Part shown: one piece after another, positions 28,080 through 37,392 of the stretch
How positions within the stretch are numbered: the first letter of the stretch is position 1
Layout: each line of letters opens with the position of its first letter
Assembly (NCBI RefSeq): GCF_013322225.1
Contig: NZ_JAAMFB010000022.1
Coordinates: forward strand, 236,254 to 300,253
Length of the DNA: 64,000 nt
Reading direction: 5' to 3'
From: Agrobacterium larrymoorei
GTDB lineage: Bacteria > Pseudomonadota > Alphaproteobacteria > Rhizobiales > Rhizobiaceae
Notes under the pieces: generated by a model
Database searches by the model: none
The model's input: the letters and a program-made list of their open reading frames with translations, nothing else
What the model was told of the DNA's origin: nothing
Translations under genes and position numbers: made by a program

Positions 28080-28774
28080 GTCTCCATTCCCATAGAAGAC
28101 GATTGTAAATGCAGCGCCTGGACAATCTCGGCGAGGATCGCGATGGCGATCTCCGCCGGATTGTCGGCGCCAATATTCAGTCCGATAGGCGCATGAATTT
28201 TCGATAATGTCCGGGCATCAAGGCCTTCCTGCAATAGGCGATCAATGCGCGTAGCATGCGTTTTGCGACTGCCCAGCGCACCGATGTAAAAACAGCGTGC
28301 CCGCAATGCTTCCGCAAGCGGAGTATCGTCTATCTTGGGGTCGTGCGTCAGGGCTACCAACGCGGTGTATCGGTCCAGCGGGTGATTTGCGAAATGGTCC
28401 AAAGGCCAATCCGGCGTTAGTGTTGCTCCCGGAAATCGTTGAAGTGTCGCAAAGGCCGTGCGTGGATCAACCACATGCACATCGAAGCCAGTAAACATCG
28501 CCATTTGCGTTAAAAACTGTCCAATATGCACGGCACCGATGATAACGATGCGCGGGGTAGGCACGTAAACATTCAGAAAGCTGCTCCCTCTCTCTGTCTC
28601 AACGAGCAGCGATTGACCGAGCCGAAACGCACTGCCGATGCCATCGTCAAATTCTGCTGCTAAATCATCGCCGACAAATACACGTTCTTTGCCGCTTGAA
28701 ATATCGGTCAGTAATGCTGCGGGAAGACGATTTCTGCGGGCCTCATTCAACCGCTGAAGATTGTCGCGGCGCAT
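28076..28774 (-). CDS. XdhC/CoxI-type Mo-cofactor insertion protein, C-terminal half protein
   Basis: 232 aa. The Rossmann half of XdhC is clear: RIVIIGAVHIGQFL, DVHVVDPRTAF, and the C-terminal IHAPIGLNIGADNPAEIAIAILAEI. XdhC binds the Mo cofactor, supports its sulfuration and delivers it to the hydroxylase. Here the N-terminal CoxI domain is on the separate upstream gene, so XdhC is split. The ATG at 28774 shares one base with that gene's stop; an in-frame TTG just before it is less likely. Confidence 0.85.
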   Translation of the reverse strand: MRRDNLQRLNEARRNRLPAALLTDISSGKERVFVGDDLAAEFDDGIGSAFRLGQSLLVETERGSSFLNVYVPTPRIVIIGAVHIGQFLTQMAMFTGFDVHVVDPRTAFATLQRFPGATLTPDWPLDHFANHPLDRYTALVALTHDPKIDDTPLAEALRARCFYIGALGSRKTHATRIDRLLQEGLDARTLSKIHAPIGLNIGADNPAEIAIAILAEIVQALHLQSSSMGMET

Positions 28775-29112
28775 CAATCGATCCTTTCGACATAGACTCG
28801 AATGCGCCCGCCACAGGACAGCCCCACGCTCCAGGCGGTTTCATCCGCCACACCAAATTCCAGCATCACGGCTTTTCCGTCTTCAATGACGTCCATGGAT
28901 GCAGCAATGACCGATCCTTCGACACAGCCGCCTGAAACAGACCCTTCGAAGTTTCCATTGCCGTCTACCACGAGATGACTTCCGACCCGACGGGGTGCCG
29001 AACCCCATGTTTCCACGACCGTCGCGATGGCGACCTGCCTTCCGTCACGCTTCCATAATTCTGCGGTGACCAGAGGATCGGCTTCGTCCATGCCTCGTGA
29101 GTGCTGCGCCAT
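28774..29112 (-). CDS. XdhC/CoxI-type protein, N-terminal half protein
   Basis: About 112 aa holding only the XdhC_CoxI domain: VETWGSAPRRVGSHLVV and GSVSGGCVEGSVI, with the conserved cysteine, and a late GLSCGG. Starts at 29142, 29112 and 29091 are all possible; I favour 29112 (AGGA 9 nt upstream). It is first of a coupled three-gene Mo-cofactor set with the C-terminal half and the mocA-like gene. Confidence 0.8.
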   Translation of the reverse strand: MAQHSRGMDEADPLVTAELWKRDGRQVAIATVVETWGSAPRRVGSHLVVDGNGNFEGSVSGGCVEGSVIAASMDVIEDGKAVMLEFGVADETAWSVGLSCGGRIRVYVERID

Positions 29113-29158
29113 GTCCGGGTTTCCTGTATATGGGCATCGCATGAAATTATCGAAGCTG

Positions 29159-29198
29159 CGCGGTAGCCCTCAATGAAATCAACACTTGGGCTACCGCG
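29159..29198 (-). terminator. Hairpin downstream of the branched-chain-type binding protein gene
   Basis: Perfect 11-bp arms CGCGGTAGCCC (29159-29169) and GGGCTACCGCG (29188-29198) around an 18-nt loop, 12 bp past the stop of the gene at 29210 and before the Mo-cofactor set. No strong U tract; a terminator or partial attenuator is likely. Confidence 0.6.
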
Positions 29199-29209
29199 TC
29201 AGCGACATT

Positions 29210-30403
29210 TTATTTGACGAGTGCGCTTACCGGAATTGGCTCGGAGATCGTCCAGTTACCGATGACGCCGGGCTTTCCGTTTTTCGTTTCCACGATCAGG
29301 TAGCGTGCCTGATTTTGGTGGTGCAGTTCGGATGTGAAGGTGCGGGGTCCGAACAGTGTCGGTTCATCCTTCATCTTTTCGAGTTCCGCGACCACGGCAT
29401 CGGCTTCTGTCGTTCCGGCCCGTTCAACAGCCTTGGCCCAGACGTCGATGAGCGAGTAACCCGGGAAAACATATTGGCTGGAGGGATCGGAGCCGGTTTT
29501 TTGTTTGTAGACCGCGCTGAATTTCTGGACTTCAGGGTTGGGGTCGTCACCGTAGATCGAGCCCTGAACCGGGGTGAAGAAGTTGGATAGATCCGGCACC
29601 GCAGAAAGCCAGTAGCTGCCATCCATGCCGGAGCCGTTAAGGATCATCGAATTGATGCCTGCGGCACGGATTTGCTTGATGGCGGACACTGCACCCGGCA
29701 TCATCGTGCACAGCATGATAGCGTCCGGCTCCTGCGGCAGAGATTTGATACGGGTGATCTGCGCCGCGATGGAAGCATCCTCGTTCTTGAAGGTGTCCTG
29801 ACCGACCAGCTTGGCACCCTTGGCTTCAAGCTTGGGCATCATCCAGTCAAACCCGTCACAAATGCCTTTGTTGTATTCGGTCCATGTGTCGAGCAAACGG
29901 TAATAGGTCTTTGCTTTCTTCTCATTGAAGGCCCACTCCGCCATCGTTGCGCCCTGTACGGCGGCCAGCACGGATGCCGAGAAGCTGTGTGGGCCGACGC
30001 CCTGAATACCTGCCTTTACAGATTCGGCGCAGAGGAAGAAGGAAACGAGACCTGCATCTTCCGCCGCCAGCGCTGCCGGTGCGCCGAAATCATAGTCGCA
30101 GGACACGACAACGAGATCGGCGCCCTTGTCGATAACGGACAGACCGGCTTTTGCCCCTTCGGCGCGGTCGGATTTGGTATCCGTGCTCACGACCTCGATC
30201 TTTTTGCCGAGCAGACCGCCTGCGGCGTTAATCTCGTCAATGCGGATCATCGCCGCGTCCTGCGCGGGCTTGTCATAGGCTTCCATGAAACCGGACGCGG
30301 CAGTGGCAAAGCCGACGACAATTTTATCGTCATCCGCCCACGCGGGTAAAGCGGCCATGGTCGTGGCCAAAACGGTTGCAAGCATTCTCGTCATAGAGGC
30401 CAT
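29210..30403 (-). CDS. ABC transporter substrate-binding protein (branched-chain amino acid type)
   Basis: 397 aa, Leu/Ile/Val-binding (Peripla_BP_6) family. The signal peptide is MASMTRMLATVLATTMAALPAWA, then mature DDDKIVVGFATAASGFM. Domain motifs AAGGLLGKKIEVVSTDTKSD and GPHSFSASVLAA are typical. The ATG at 30403 has AAGGAG 6 nt upstream. It closes the importer set encoded upstream on the same strand. Ligand unknown; family members bind amino acids, amides, urea and aromatics, so a lactam or N-heterocycle is reasonable here. Confidence 0.9.
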   Translation of the reverse strand: MASMTRMLATVLATTMAALPAWADDDKIVVGFATAASGFMEAYDKPAQDAAMIRIDEINAAGGLLGKKIEVVSTDTKSDRAEGAKAGLSVIDKGADLVVVSCDYDFGAPAALAAEDAGLVSFFLCAESVKAGIQGVGPHSFSASVLAAVQGATMAEWAFNEKKAKTYYRLLDTWTEYNKGICDGFDWMMPKLEAKGAKLVGQDTFKNEDASIAAQITRIKSLPQEPDAIMLCTMMPGAVSAIKQIRAAGINSMILNGSGMDGSYWLSAVPDLSNFFTPVQGSIYGDDPNPEVQKFSAVYKQKTGSDPSSQYVFPGYSLIDVWAKAVERAGTTEADAVVAELEKMKDEPTLFGPRTFTSELHHQNQARYLIVETKNGKPGVIGNWTISEPIPVSALVK

Positions 30404-30443
30404 TCTGTTCTCCTTTTTTGCCGTACGGTTTCCTCTCCGTCGG

Positions 30444-31526
30444 CTATTTGTTGTGACTGCGACGAAACAAGGTGATTTCGCGATTGCCTATCAAACCAGT
30501 GGGACGAAGCGCGAGGATCACGATCATGATGACCCCGAGGGCTATCTCCTGAAGCCCCTTGGGAAGGGCGAGGGTGATGCTGCCTAACGGGACACCGGCC
30601 TCAAGCGTGCGAAGTGCCTGAATGAGAGCGGAGAGAAGGACCACGCCAATCACCGCGCCGGACAGGCTGCTCATGCCACCGACGACGAGCATGGAAAGCG
30701 TGATGAAGGTGAGGCCGAGATAGAACGTATCGGGCGTAACGACGCCGATCGAATGCGCCATCAGCGCACCACCAAGCCCCATGACGGCACCTGAGATGGT
30801 GAAAGCGACCAGCCGTTCCTTGGGAATATCGACGCCAGAAGCCGCCGCCGCCGTTGGTTCATCACGCGCCGCACGCAGCGCCAAACCGGAGCGGGAGATG
30901 GCATGCGCCCAGGCGATGAAGATCGCGATGACCGCTGCGATCATATAGGGCCAGATGGTGCGCACGATAGGGATGCCGACAACCGATGATGTTGCGCCGG
31001 TTACATCTTCCCAGTTGGAGTAAATGGTGTTGATCATCGCCAGAACCGCGAATGTCGCGATGGAAGCGGCGATACCCGAAAGCCGCATCAACACGCGCCC
31101 GAAGATAAGCGCTACGACACCCGCAAACAACGAAGCAATTAAAGCCGATTGCCAATAGGGCAAGCGGGTCTCCAGCAACCATTGCGGCAGGCCGGGAAGA
31201 GCGCTTTTCTTCATGATCGGATTAATGGTGAGCCACGCGGCGGCATAGGCACCGAGACACGTGAACCCGATATGTCCGAAGCTGAGCACGCCGGAATTGC
31301 CGATGAAAATATAAAGGCCAACCACGAGCGTCACGCGAACGAAGACATCGATGACGGCTTGATTGAACGGCTTCGATCCAGTCATCACCGTCAGCCAGGC
31401 AATCAACACCATCATTAGTGACAGCAGGATAGGCGTCATGATGGTTCGGCGCGCAAGGGAAAAGGGTGCGGGCTTCTGCGGTGCCGCAAGTTCGGCGGCC
31501 ACAATAGGGGCGGTTACAACAGTCAT
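30444..31526 (-). CDS. Branched-chain amino acid-type ABC permease (LivM family)
   Basis: 360 aa with about ten predicted membrane segments and the LivM motifs GNSGVLSFGHIGFTCLGAYAA and RAARDEPTAAAASGVD. It has a ~30-residue polar N-terminus. It lies 3 bp downstream of the LivH-type gene, so they are one transcript. It forms half of the membrane channel. Confidence 0.9.
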   Translation of the reverse strand: MTVVTAPIVAAELAAPQKPAPFSLARRTIMTPILLSLMMVLIAWLTVMTGSKPFNQAVIDVFVRVTLVVGLYIFIGNSGVLSFGHIGFTCLGAYAAAWLTINPIMKKSALPGLPQWLLETRLPYWQSALIASLFAGVVALIFGRVLMRLSGIAASIATFAVLAMINTIYSNWEDVTGATSSVVGIPIVRTIWPYMIAAVIAIFIAWAHAISRSGLALRAARDEPTAAAASGVDIPKERLVAFTISGAVMGLGGALMAHSIGVVTPDTFYLGLTFITLSMLVVGGMSSLSGAVIGVVLLSALIQALRTLEAGVPLGSITLALPKGLQEIALGVIMIVILALRPTGLIGNREITLFRRSHNK

Positions 31527-31529
31527 AGA

Positions 31530-32435
31530 TCAGACCCTTTCCTTGGTGCCGCGCGCGGCAATCAGGCCCTGCGGGCGGAAGAGGAGGATGAGGATGACTG
31601 CGCCATAGACGAAGGCATCACGGAAAGGACGGGCATCGACCGGCAGGACGACCTGCATCACCACGGAAGCTGCACCGAGCAGGAAACCGGCAAGTACAGC
31701 CCCGCCAAGACTGCCGAGACCGCCAATGACGGTGGCGATGAACGCCATCAACATGATCGATGCACCCATCTGGATATCAGCCGTACCTGTTTGGCTGCCG
31801 AAGATGAGAGCGATAGCACCGGCGAGAGCACCGGACAGGGCGAAAGCACCCATGATGACGCGGTTTGCACGCACGCCAAGCATGCGGGCCATGTTGAAGT
31901 TTTCAGCCGCCGCCCTCATTTCCAGGCCGAAGCGGGTACGCCGTAGGAACAGCGAAAGCCCGATAAGGATAAGAACAGTGGCGATGATGGTGATCAATTG
32001 CAGAAGCGGCAGGCGCGCGCCGAATATTTCCACAGGCTGCGACAACATCGGTAGCAGGGAAATGGATTTGGGCCTGCTGGTGAACAGCATCAGCAGGAAA
32101 TAACGGATGACGAAACCGAGTGCGAACGAAGCGATCATCATCGTTGCCGGACTGGCGCGCCGGAACCGACGAAATACGACGATCTCGCACAGCACGGACA
32201 GACCAGCACCGACGATGAGGACAAATGGCACAAGCAGATACCAAGGCATATGACCGGCAAACACGATTGCCATCGCATCCGTAGACGGCCAAAGCAGTGC
32301 AAAAATGCAGAAGGCGATAACATCGCCATGGGCGAAGTTGACCAGACGCATGACACCGAAGATCAGCGCGATGCCGAGCGCACCGAGCGCATAAAGCGAG
32401 CCGAGGGACAGCGAGTCGAAAACAATCTGTAACAT
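31530..32435 (-). CDS. Branched-chain amino acid-type ABC permease (LivH family)
   Basis: 301 aa from the ATG at 32435, one base past the livF-type stop; 25 further codons upstream are open but lie inside that gene. The LivH motif LYALGALGIALIFGVMRLVNFAHGD is interrupted here only for length; it spans residues about 14-38. About eight membrane segments. It pairs with the LivM-type subunit. Confidence 0.9.
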   Translation of the reverse strand: MLQIVFDSLSLGSLYALGALGIALIFGVMRLVNFAHGDVIAFCIFALLWPSTDAMAIVFAGHMPWYLLVPFVLIVGAGLSVLCEIVVFRRFRRASPATMMIASFALGFVIRYFLLMLFTSRPKSISLLPMLSQPVEIFGARLPLLQLITIIATVLILIGLSLFLRRTRFGLEMRAAAENFNMARMLGVRANRVIMGAFALSGALAGAIALIFGSQTGTADIQMGASIMLMAFIATVIGGLGSLGGAVLAGFLLGAASVVMQVVLPVDARPFRDAFVYGAVILILLFRPQGLIAARGTKERV

Positions 32436-32436
32436 C

Positions 32437-33171
32437 TCAGTGATCCTCGTAACCGAAATAGGCGGCTTGAATGGCCTCGCTGTTGCCGAGTGTGCGGGCA
32501 TCTCCATCAAGGACGATTTCGCCTCCGCGCATGAGGATCATGCGACCCCCCACCATTACGGCGCGGGCCGAGCTTTGCTCGACGATCAGCAGCGTCAGAC
32601 GCCGCTGTGCCTGTAGGGCAATCAACCGCTCGTAAACCTGATCCGTAATGTTTGGAGCAAGACCAAGGGACGGCTCATCGATTGCGACCAAACGCGGATT
32701 GGTCATGAGCGCACGACCGATGACAAGCATCTGCTGCTGGCCGCCGGAAAGAAGACCAGCCTGACCGTTGCGGCGTTCCTTCAAAATGGGAAAGGTAGCA
32801 TAAACCGCTTCCAGCTCGCTTGCGGCGCGGCTGCGCGAACCACGGTCCCGCGAATGCATTCCGGTGCCGACCAGAAGGTTTTCTTCGATGGTCAGTGAGC
32901 CAAATACTTCGCGGCCTTCTGGCACCATGGAAAATCCAAGCCGCGCTATGTCTTCAGGTGCCTTGCCAGTAATATCCTGACCGGAAAAATCGACACGACC
33001 CGCCGCGGCCGGTGTAACACCGGCAATGGAGCGCATAAGGGAGGATTTGCCAGCGCCGTTCGGGCCTGTGATGAAGAGAATTTCGCCCTCATTCATGGAG
33101 AAAGATACGCCGCGCACGGCGGTCAGTCTGCCATAACGTATTGCAATATCGGAGACTGCAAGGATGCTCAT
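32437..33171 (-). CDS. Branched-chain-type ABC ATPase (LivF family)
   Basis: 244 aa. Walker A GPNGAGKSSL, signature LLSGGQQQMLVIGRAL and Walker B LVAIDEPSLGL. The QMLVIGRAL form with GLSP-less Walker B and the short length mark LivF. Its start shares one base with the livG-type stop. Confidence 0.9.
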   Translation of the reverse strand: MSILAVSDIAIRYGRLTAVRGVSFSMNEGEILFITGPNGAGKSSLMRSIAGVTPAAAGRVDFSGQDITGKAPEDIARLGFSMVPEGREVFGSLTIEENLLVGTGMHSRDRGSRSRAASELEAVYATFPILKERRNGQAGLLSGGQQQMLVIGRALMTNPRLVAIDEPSLGLAPNITDQVYERLIALQAQRRLTLLIVEQSSARAVMVGGRMILMRGGEIVLDGDARTLGNSEAIQAAYFGYEDH

Positions 33172-33920
33172 TACATGGCCTCGATGATTGGCAGATTTGT
33201 TTCAGCGGCCGTTCCCATGTACGCATGCCGCACTTTTTCACTTTCACGGATGGCGGTAGGTTTGCCTTCTTCGATCACGGCACCGGAATCCAGCACCACG
33301 ATGTGGTCACAAAGGCCAAGGACAAGGCCGACATTGTGTTCGATAATCAGAACGCCGCAGCCAAGATCGCGAGCTATGCGACGCACGAGGCCTGAAAGAT
33401 CGGCGGCTTCGTGGCTGCTCATTCCCGCGGCGGGTTCATCGAGAAGAATATATTCAGGGCGACCCATCAGGGCGCGGCCAATGGCAACACGGCGCTCATC
33501 GGTGTAAGGCAGCGTTCCGGCAATGCGTGACCCGAGCGTGCCGATGCCCATCCAGTCCAGCATCGCTTGCGCTTCTGCCACTGCCGCACGTCTGCTCATG
33601 CCGAGACCAACGCCTGTCACTTCCAGATTGTCGATAACGGGCAGATCCTTGAACAGGCGGCCGCCCTGAAACGTGCGGGCAATGCCGCGACGCCGCACCA
33701 TATGCGGCTTCAACCCGCCAAGCGATGTACCGTCCAGTTTCACGGCGCCATCTGTTGGTGCTTGAAATCCGGTTAAAACATTGACCAGCGTTGTCTTGCC
33801 GGCACCGTTAGGGCCAATCAGCCCGCTGATATGTCCAGGCGTGATGTCGAGCGTGACCGACGACAGAGCCTTGAGCCCCGCAAAGGCCACGGAGACATTT
33901 TCCGCAGTGAGATGACCCAT
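33171..33920 (-). CDS. Branched-chain-type ABC ATPase (LivG family)
   Basis: 249 aa. Walker A GPNGAGKTTLVNVLTG, the LivG-typical ARTFQGGRLFKDL, a degenerate signature LPYTDERRVAIGRALMG and Walker B ILLDEPAAGMS. It is first of the livGFHMK-type order, 258 bp downstream of pxpC. The signature motif lacks the usual SGGQ, a normal feature of LivG. Confidence 0.9.
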   Translation of the reverse strand: MGHLTAENVSVAFAGLKALSSVTLDITPGHISGLIGPNGAGKTTLVNVLTGFQAPTDGAVKLDGTSLGGLKPHMVRRRGIARTFQGGRLFKDLPVIDNLEVTGVGLGMSRRAAVAEAQAMLDWMGIGTLGSRIAGTLPYTDERRVAIGRALMGRPEYILLDEPAAGMSSHEAADLSGLVRRIARDLGCGVLIIEHNVGLVLGLCDHIVVLDSGAVIEEGKPTAIRESEKVRHAYMGTAAETNLPIIEAM

Positions 33921-34144
33921 TTCCCTGTTCCTTACGTTGTCTCAGGAAAGGGCACGCGGAACCGGACCGTGGTACGGCCTCAAGGTTCCTGCGATGTTCC
34001 CCTTTATATTCCGGCAATCTCTGCGGATTGCTCGGCTACCAAATTCACGCCGTTTGACGGCCTAGTCTTGTCGTTGTGCGCGCCGGATTTAGTCATCTGG
34101 CGCGGCGGAGAGCCAGCTTTGGCTGACCGAACCCCTCCCGTTCG

Positions 34145-34190
34145 TTTTCCAGTTCCTCTACTGGAAAATTCTAACCGCTTAGGCGGTCAG
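34145..34190 (-). terminator. Terminator at the pxpC stop codon
   Basis: On the minus strand, CTGACCGC-CTAA-GCGGTTAG (34190-34171) folds over the TAA stop into an 8-bp stem with one G-U pair and is followed by AATTTT. A second perfect 9-bp hairpin (TTTTCCAGT / ACTGGAAAA, 34145-34168) follows directly. It would separate pxpC from the livG-type gene. Confidence 0.6.
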
Positions 34191-35150
34191 AAAATCTTCT
34201 GCCCTTGCAAGAGCGGCACGGCGATCTGCGCGTGCAGCAAGCGCTTCCTCAAGGCTCACGGGCGTAAATTGCGCCGGCGTATGCGGCTGCATCTGCGCAA
34301 TCCGGTCCATATCTGCCGAGATGACGACGCCAAGCATCATGTAACCGCCACCCGAAACCGCATCGCGGTGCAGAACAATCGGCTCTGTTCCGCTCGGCAC
34401 CTGAATTGATCCATATGGATAGCAGGCATCGACAATATTGGATGGGTCTGAGCCTGCACCAAACGGCTGTTCGCGCGGTATGAATTCAAGCGGTGTGCCA
34501 CCGCGGAAACGATAGCCGATGCGATCCGCTTCGGGTGCCACTTTCCAGGTATCCTCGAAAAAGCGCTTTCCGGCAGCTTCCGTAATTCGGTGCCAGTAAA
34601 TGCCCGGAAGCATTCTCAGCTCCGGTGATTGCGCATCGAGACCACGCAGTTCAAGTGGCAGCGTCAATCCGGTTTTGCCTTGACCTGTCCCAATTGGAAG
34701 CTCATCACCAGCTTGGAGTACGCGGCCTTCGAAGCCACCGAGAGCGCCCAGAACGTAGGTCGATCGTGATCCCAGCACGACAGGAACGTCTATGCCGCCA
34801 GAAATTGCGATATAGGCCCGGGCACCGGATTTGAGATAGCCAAACGTCAGGCGGTCTCCGGATTTCACCGTGAAGCTTTCCCATGTCGGCTGTTCCATGC
34901 CGTTGACCTTCGGCGGCAGTTCACCACCGGTAATCGCAACGATTGCCGGTGCGGTAAACTCAAGTTCCGGTCCCATGAACGTAACTTCCAGCACCGCGGC
35001 ACCCGGATCATTACCCACCAGCAGATTTGCAATGCGGGTGGAAAAACGATCCATGCCGCCGCCTTCAGGAATGCCGGAATGATAATAACCAGGGCGACCC
35101 AGGTCCTGAACCGATGTGGAAAGGCCGGGAGTGATGACTTTAACGGCCAT
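34179..35150 (-). CDS. pxpC: 5-oxoprolinase subunit C / biotin-dependent carboxyltransferase, AHS2
   Basis: 323 aa, full AHS2 (KipA/PxpC) domain: VITPGLSTSVQDLGRPGYYHSG-type opening (residues about 5-25), GGMDRFSTRIANLLVGND, and C-terminal PSGTEPIVLHRDAVSGGGYM. With PxpA and PxpB it can form ATP-dependent 5-oxoprolinase. It overlaps pxpB by 11 bp. The accB and accC genes inside the same operon make a biotin-dependent carboxylation of a lactam or urea-like substrate equally plausible. Confidence 0.87.
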   Translation of the reverse strand: MAVKVITPGLSTSVQDLGRPGYYHSGIPEGGGMDRFSTRIANLLVGNDPGAAVLEVTFMGPELEFTAPAIVAITGGELPPKVNGMEQPTWESFTVKSGDRLTFGYLKSGARAYIAISGGIDVPVVLGSRSTYVLGALGGFEGRVLQAGDELPIGTGQGKTGLTLPLELRGLDAQSPELRMLPGIYWHRITEAAGKRFFEDTWKVAPEADRIGYRFRGGTPLEFIPREQPFGAGSDPSNIVDACYPYGSIQVPSGTEPIVLHRDAVSGGGYMMLGVVISADMDRIAQMQPHTPAQFTPVSLEEALAARADRRAALARAEDFLTA

Positions 35151-36015
35151 TGAGAAGCTCCATCAGTTTGGTGTTGGTGCCTAAAATGTCCTTGTTGAAA
35201 TCGGTCAGGCTAAAGGTGCAATCCTGCGCCGTCGGTTGCCAGCGATTTGCGTCGATCTCCTCCAGCGTTGCATCATATTCATCACGGGTAATCGACTTGA
35301 ACTTCACGATATCGCCCGGCTTGAACAGACACATTTCATCGGTCAGATAGCGCACCTTGCGCGTCGGATCGTAGATCGGGGCCGGTGTGACACCGTACAT
35401 CTGGTAACCACCGGCACCGCGCACCGAATAGATCGCTGCAAAGCAACCGCCATGGCCGACGGTTAGTTTTGGTGTGTCGGTGCGGGGCCGCAGATATTTT
35501 GGCGCCTCGATCTGCTTCTTGCGCTCGACCATCTGATAAAGCCAGGGCAGACCAGCGACAAAGCCAACCATCGAGACGAACCAGGGCTGGCCGGAATAGG
35601 CAGCGATGAATTCATCCACTGTCGCGTAGCCGTTAATGCGGGCCGAATATTCAAGATCGGTCGAGCTTGGGTCCTGATGACGCTCCCGAAAACGCGCGCC
35701 GGTTTCGTGGGTCCACGGGTCCTGAAAATACACCGGCAATTCGATGATCCGTGTCTTCAACGCAGCATCGGATTTCGACGCCGCATCCTCCATGGATTTG
35801 AGTTCTTTCAACAGGTCATGAGGTGAGATCACGTCCGGGTCGAAGCGTATCTGGAAGCTGGCATTGGCGGGGCAGGTTTCCGTTACACCGCGAATACCCG
35901 CTTGCCGCACGGCATTGATCATCGACAAGCCGGTGAAAAACGAGGCCAGCGACATGTCTTCGGACACTTCCCCGAAGATGTGTTCGTCGCCGCCGAAGTT
36001 GAATCGTATCGACAT
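35140..36015 (-). CDS. pxpB: 5-oxoprolinase subunit B / carboxyltransferase, AHS1
   Basis: 291 aa AHS1 (KipI/PxpB) domain. Visible motifs are SMVGFVAGLPWLYQM (GFxPGxPYL-type, residues about 156-170) and GHGGCFAAIYSVRGAGGYQMYG. It is longer than the ~220-240 aa of typical PxpB, with an extra C-terminal segment (YLTDEMCLFKPGDIVKFK). It lies 12 bp after the biotin carboxylase gene. AHS1 and AHS2 together correspond to the carboxyltransferase part of urea carboxylase. Confidence 0.87.
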   Translation of the reverse strand: MSIRFNFGGDEHIFGEVSEDMSLASFFTGLSMINAVRQAGIRGVTETCPANASFQIRFDPDVISPHDLLKELKSMEDAASKSDAALKTRIIELPVYFQDPWTHETGARFRERHQDPSSTDLEYSARINGYATVDEFIAAYSGQPWFVSMVGFVAGLPWLYQMVERKKQIEAPKYLRPRTDTPKLTVGHGGCFAAIYSVRGAGGYQMYGVTPAPIYDPTRKVRYLTDEMCLFKPGDIVKFKSITRDEYDATLEEIDANRWQPTAQDCTFSLTDFNKDILGTNTKLMELLNGR

Positions 36016-36027
36016 CGGTTCTCCTTT

Positions 36028-37392
36028 TCAGCCGGCAAGCGCCGCTGCGTTTTCGGTAAGCCAACCTTCCAGCCAGCGTGTATGCACGTCTCCGGCCTGC
36101 ACCGCGGGATCAGCGGCAAGCGCCATGAATAGCGGCTTTGTCGTTTTCATCCCGGCAATTTCGAGTTCGTTCAGCGCCCGCTTCAAGCGGACGATTGCCG
36201 CGTCCCGCGTCTCGCCGTGAACGATGAGTTTTGCCAGAAGAGAATCGTAGAACGGCGGGATTTGATAGCCATTGTAAAGCATGGAATCGAAACGAACGCC
36301 GGGGCCTCCAGGTATGCGCAGATTATCGACCTTGCCCGGGAACGGTGCGAAATCTTTCGACGGGTCTTCCGCATTGAGACGCACTTCAATGGCGTGACCC
36401 TTGACCTTTATGTCATCCTGCGAAAGCCGCAACGGCTCACCACCCGCAATCCGCAGCATCTCCGCCACGAGATCGATCCCGGTGATTGCTTCGGTCACAG
36501 GGTGTTCCACCTGAATACGAGTATTCATTTCGATGAAGTAAAATTGGTCGGCGATATCGTCGTAGAGATATTCGATCGTGCCTGCACCGGAATAGGAGAC
36601 GGCCTTTGCAAGTGCGACTGCGGATGCGCAAAGTTCTTCTCGCAAGGCATCGGAAAGTGCCCGCGAGGGCGCTTCTTCCCATACCTTCTGGCGTCGGCGC
36701 TGCAACGAGCATTCCCGCTCATAACAATGAATGGCGTTATGGCCATCTGCCAGAATTTGCACCTCGATATGACGGGCGCGTCCAATGACCTTTTCCATAT
36801 AAAGGCCGCCGTCACCAAAGGCGGCGAGCGCTTCGGCCTGCGCCTGCGGATAGGCCTGCTCGAATTCGGCAAGGGAATTGGCGATGCGGATGCCGCGACC
36901 ACCGCCACCGGCGGCAGCCTTGATCATCACCGGGAAGCCCGTTTCCGTCAGCACATTCCGGGCCTCATCAATGCTTTCCACGCGCCCCGCAGAGCCGGGA
37001 ACAACTGGAACACCCGCAGCCGCAGCGGCATTGCGCGCCGAAACCTTGTCGCCCATCAAGCGGATGGCGTTACCGGAGGGGCCGACGAACACAAGCTCCG
37101 CTGCGGTGACCGCATCCGAAAATTCCGCATTTTCCGCCAGAAACCCATAACCGGGATGTACGCTGTCACATCCCGTATCACGCGCCGACGTCAGCAGCGC
37201 CTCCATATTCAGGTAGGATTTCTTGGCGGCGGGTGGACCGATGTTTACGGCTTCATCGGCCAGTTGCACATGCAGCGCATCTGCGTCGGCAGCGGAATAG
37301 ACGGCAACGGTCGCAATACCAAGGTCTTGGGCGGCACGGATCACCCGCACCGCAATCTCACCCCTGTTGGCGATCAGCAGTTTTTTCAGCAT
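36028..37392 (-). CDS. accC: Biotin carboxylase (AccC-type)
   Basis: 454 aa stand-alone biotin carboxylase. [18 protein letters not shown] start, ATP-grasp GGGGRGI loop, ERECSLQRRRQK and [14 protein letters not shown] motifs are all intact. It carboxylates the biotin on the carrier protein encoded just upstream (TGATG overlap). Placed between accB and pxpB, it is more likely dedicated to the Pxp carboxyltransferase than to fatty-acid synthesis. Confidence 0.88.
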   Translation of the reverse strand: MLKKLLIANRGEIAVRVIRAAQDLGIATVAVYSAADADALHVQLADEAVNIGPPAAKKSYLNMEALLTSARDTGCDSVHPGYGFLAENAEFSDAVTAAELVFVGPSGNAIRLMGDKVSARNAAAAAGVPVVPGSAGRVESIDEARNVLTETGFPVMIKAAAGGGGRGIRIANSLAEFEQAYPQAQAEALAAFGDGGLYMEKVIGRARHIEVQILADGHNAIHCYERECSLQRRRQKVWEEAPSRALSDALREELCASAVALAKAVSYSGAGTIEYLYDDIADQFYFIEMNTRIQVEHPVTEAITGIDLVAEMLRIAGGEPLRLSQDDIKVKGHAIEVRLNAEDPSKDFAPFPGKVDNLRIPGGPGVRFDSMLYNGYQIPPFYDSLLAKLIVHGETRDAAIVRLKRALNELEIAGMKTTKPLFMALAADPAVQAGDVHTRWLEGWLTENAAALAG

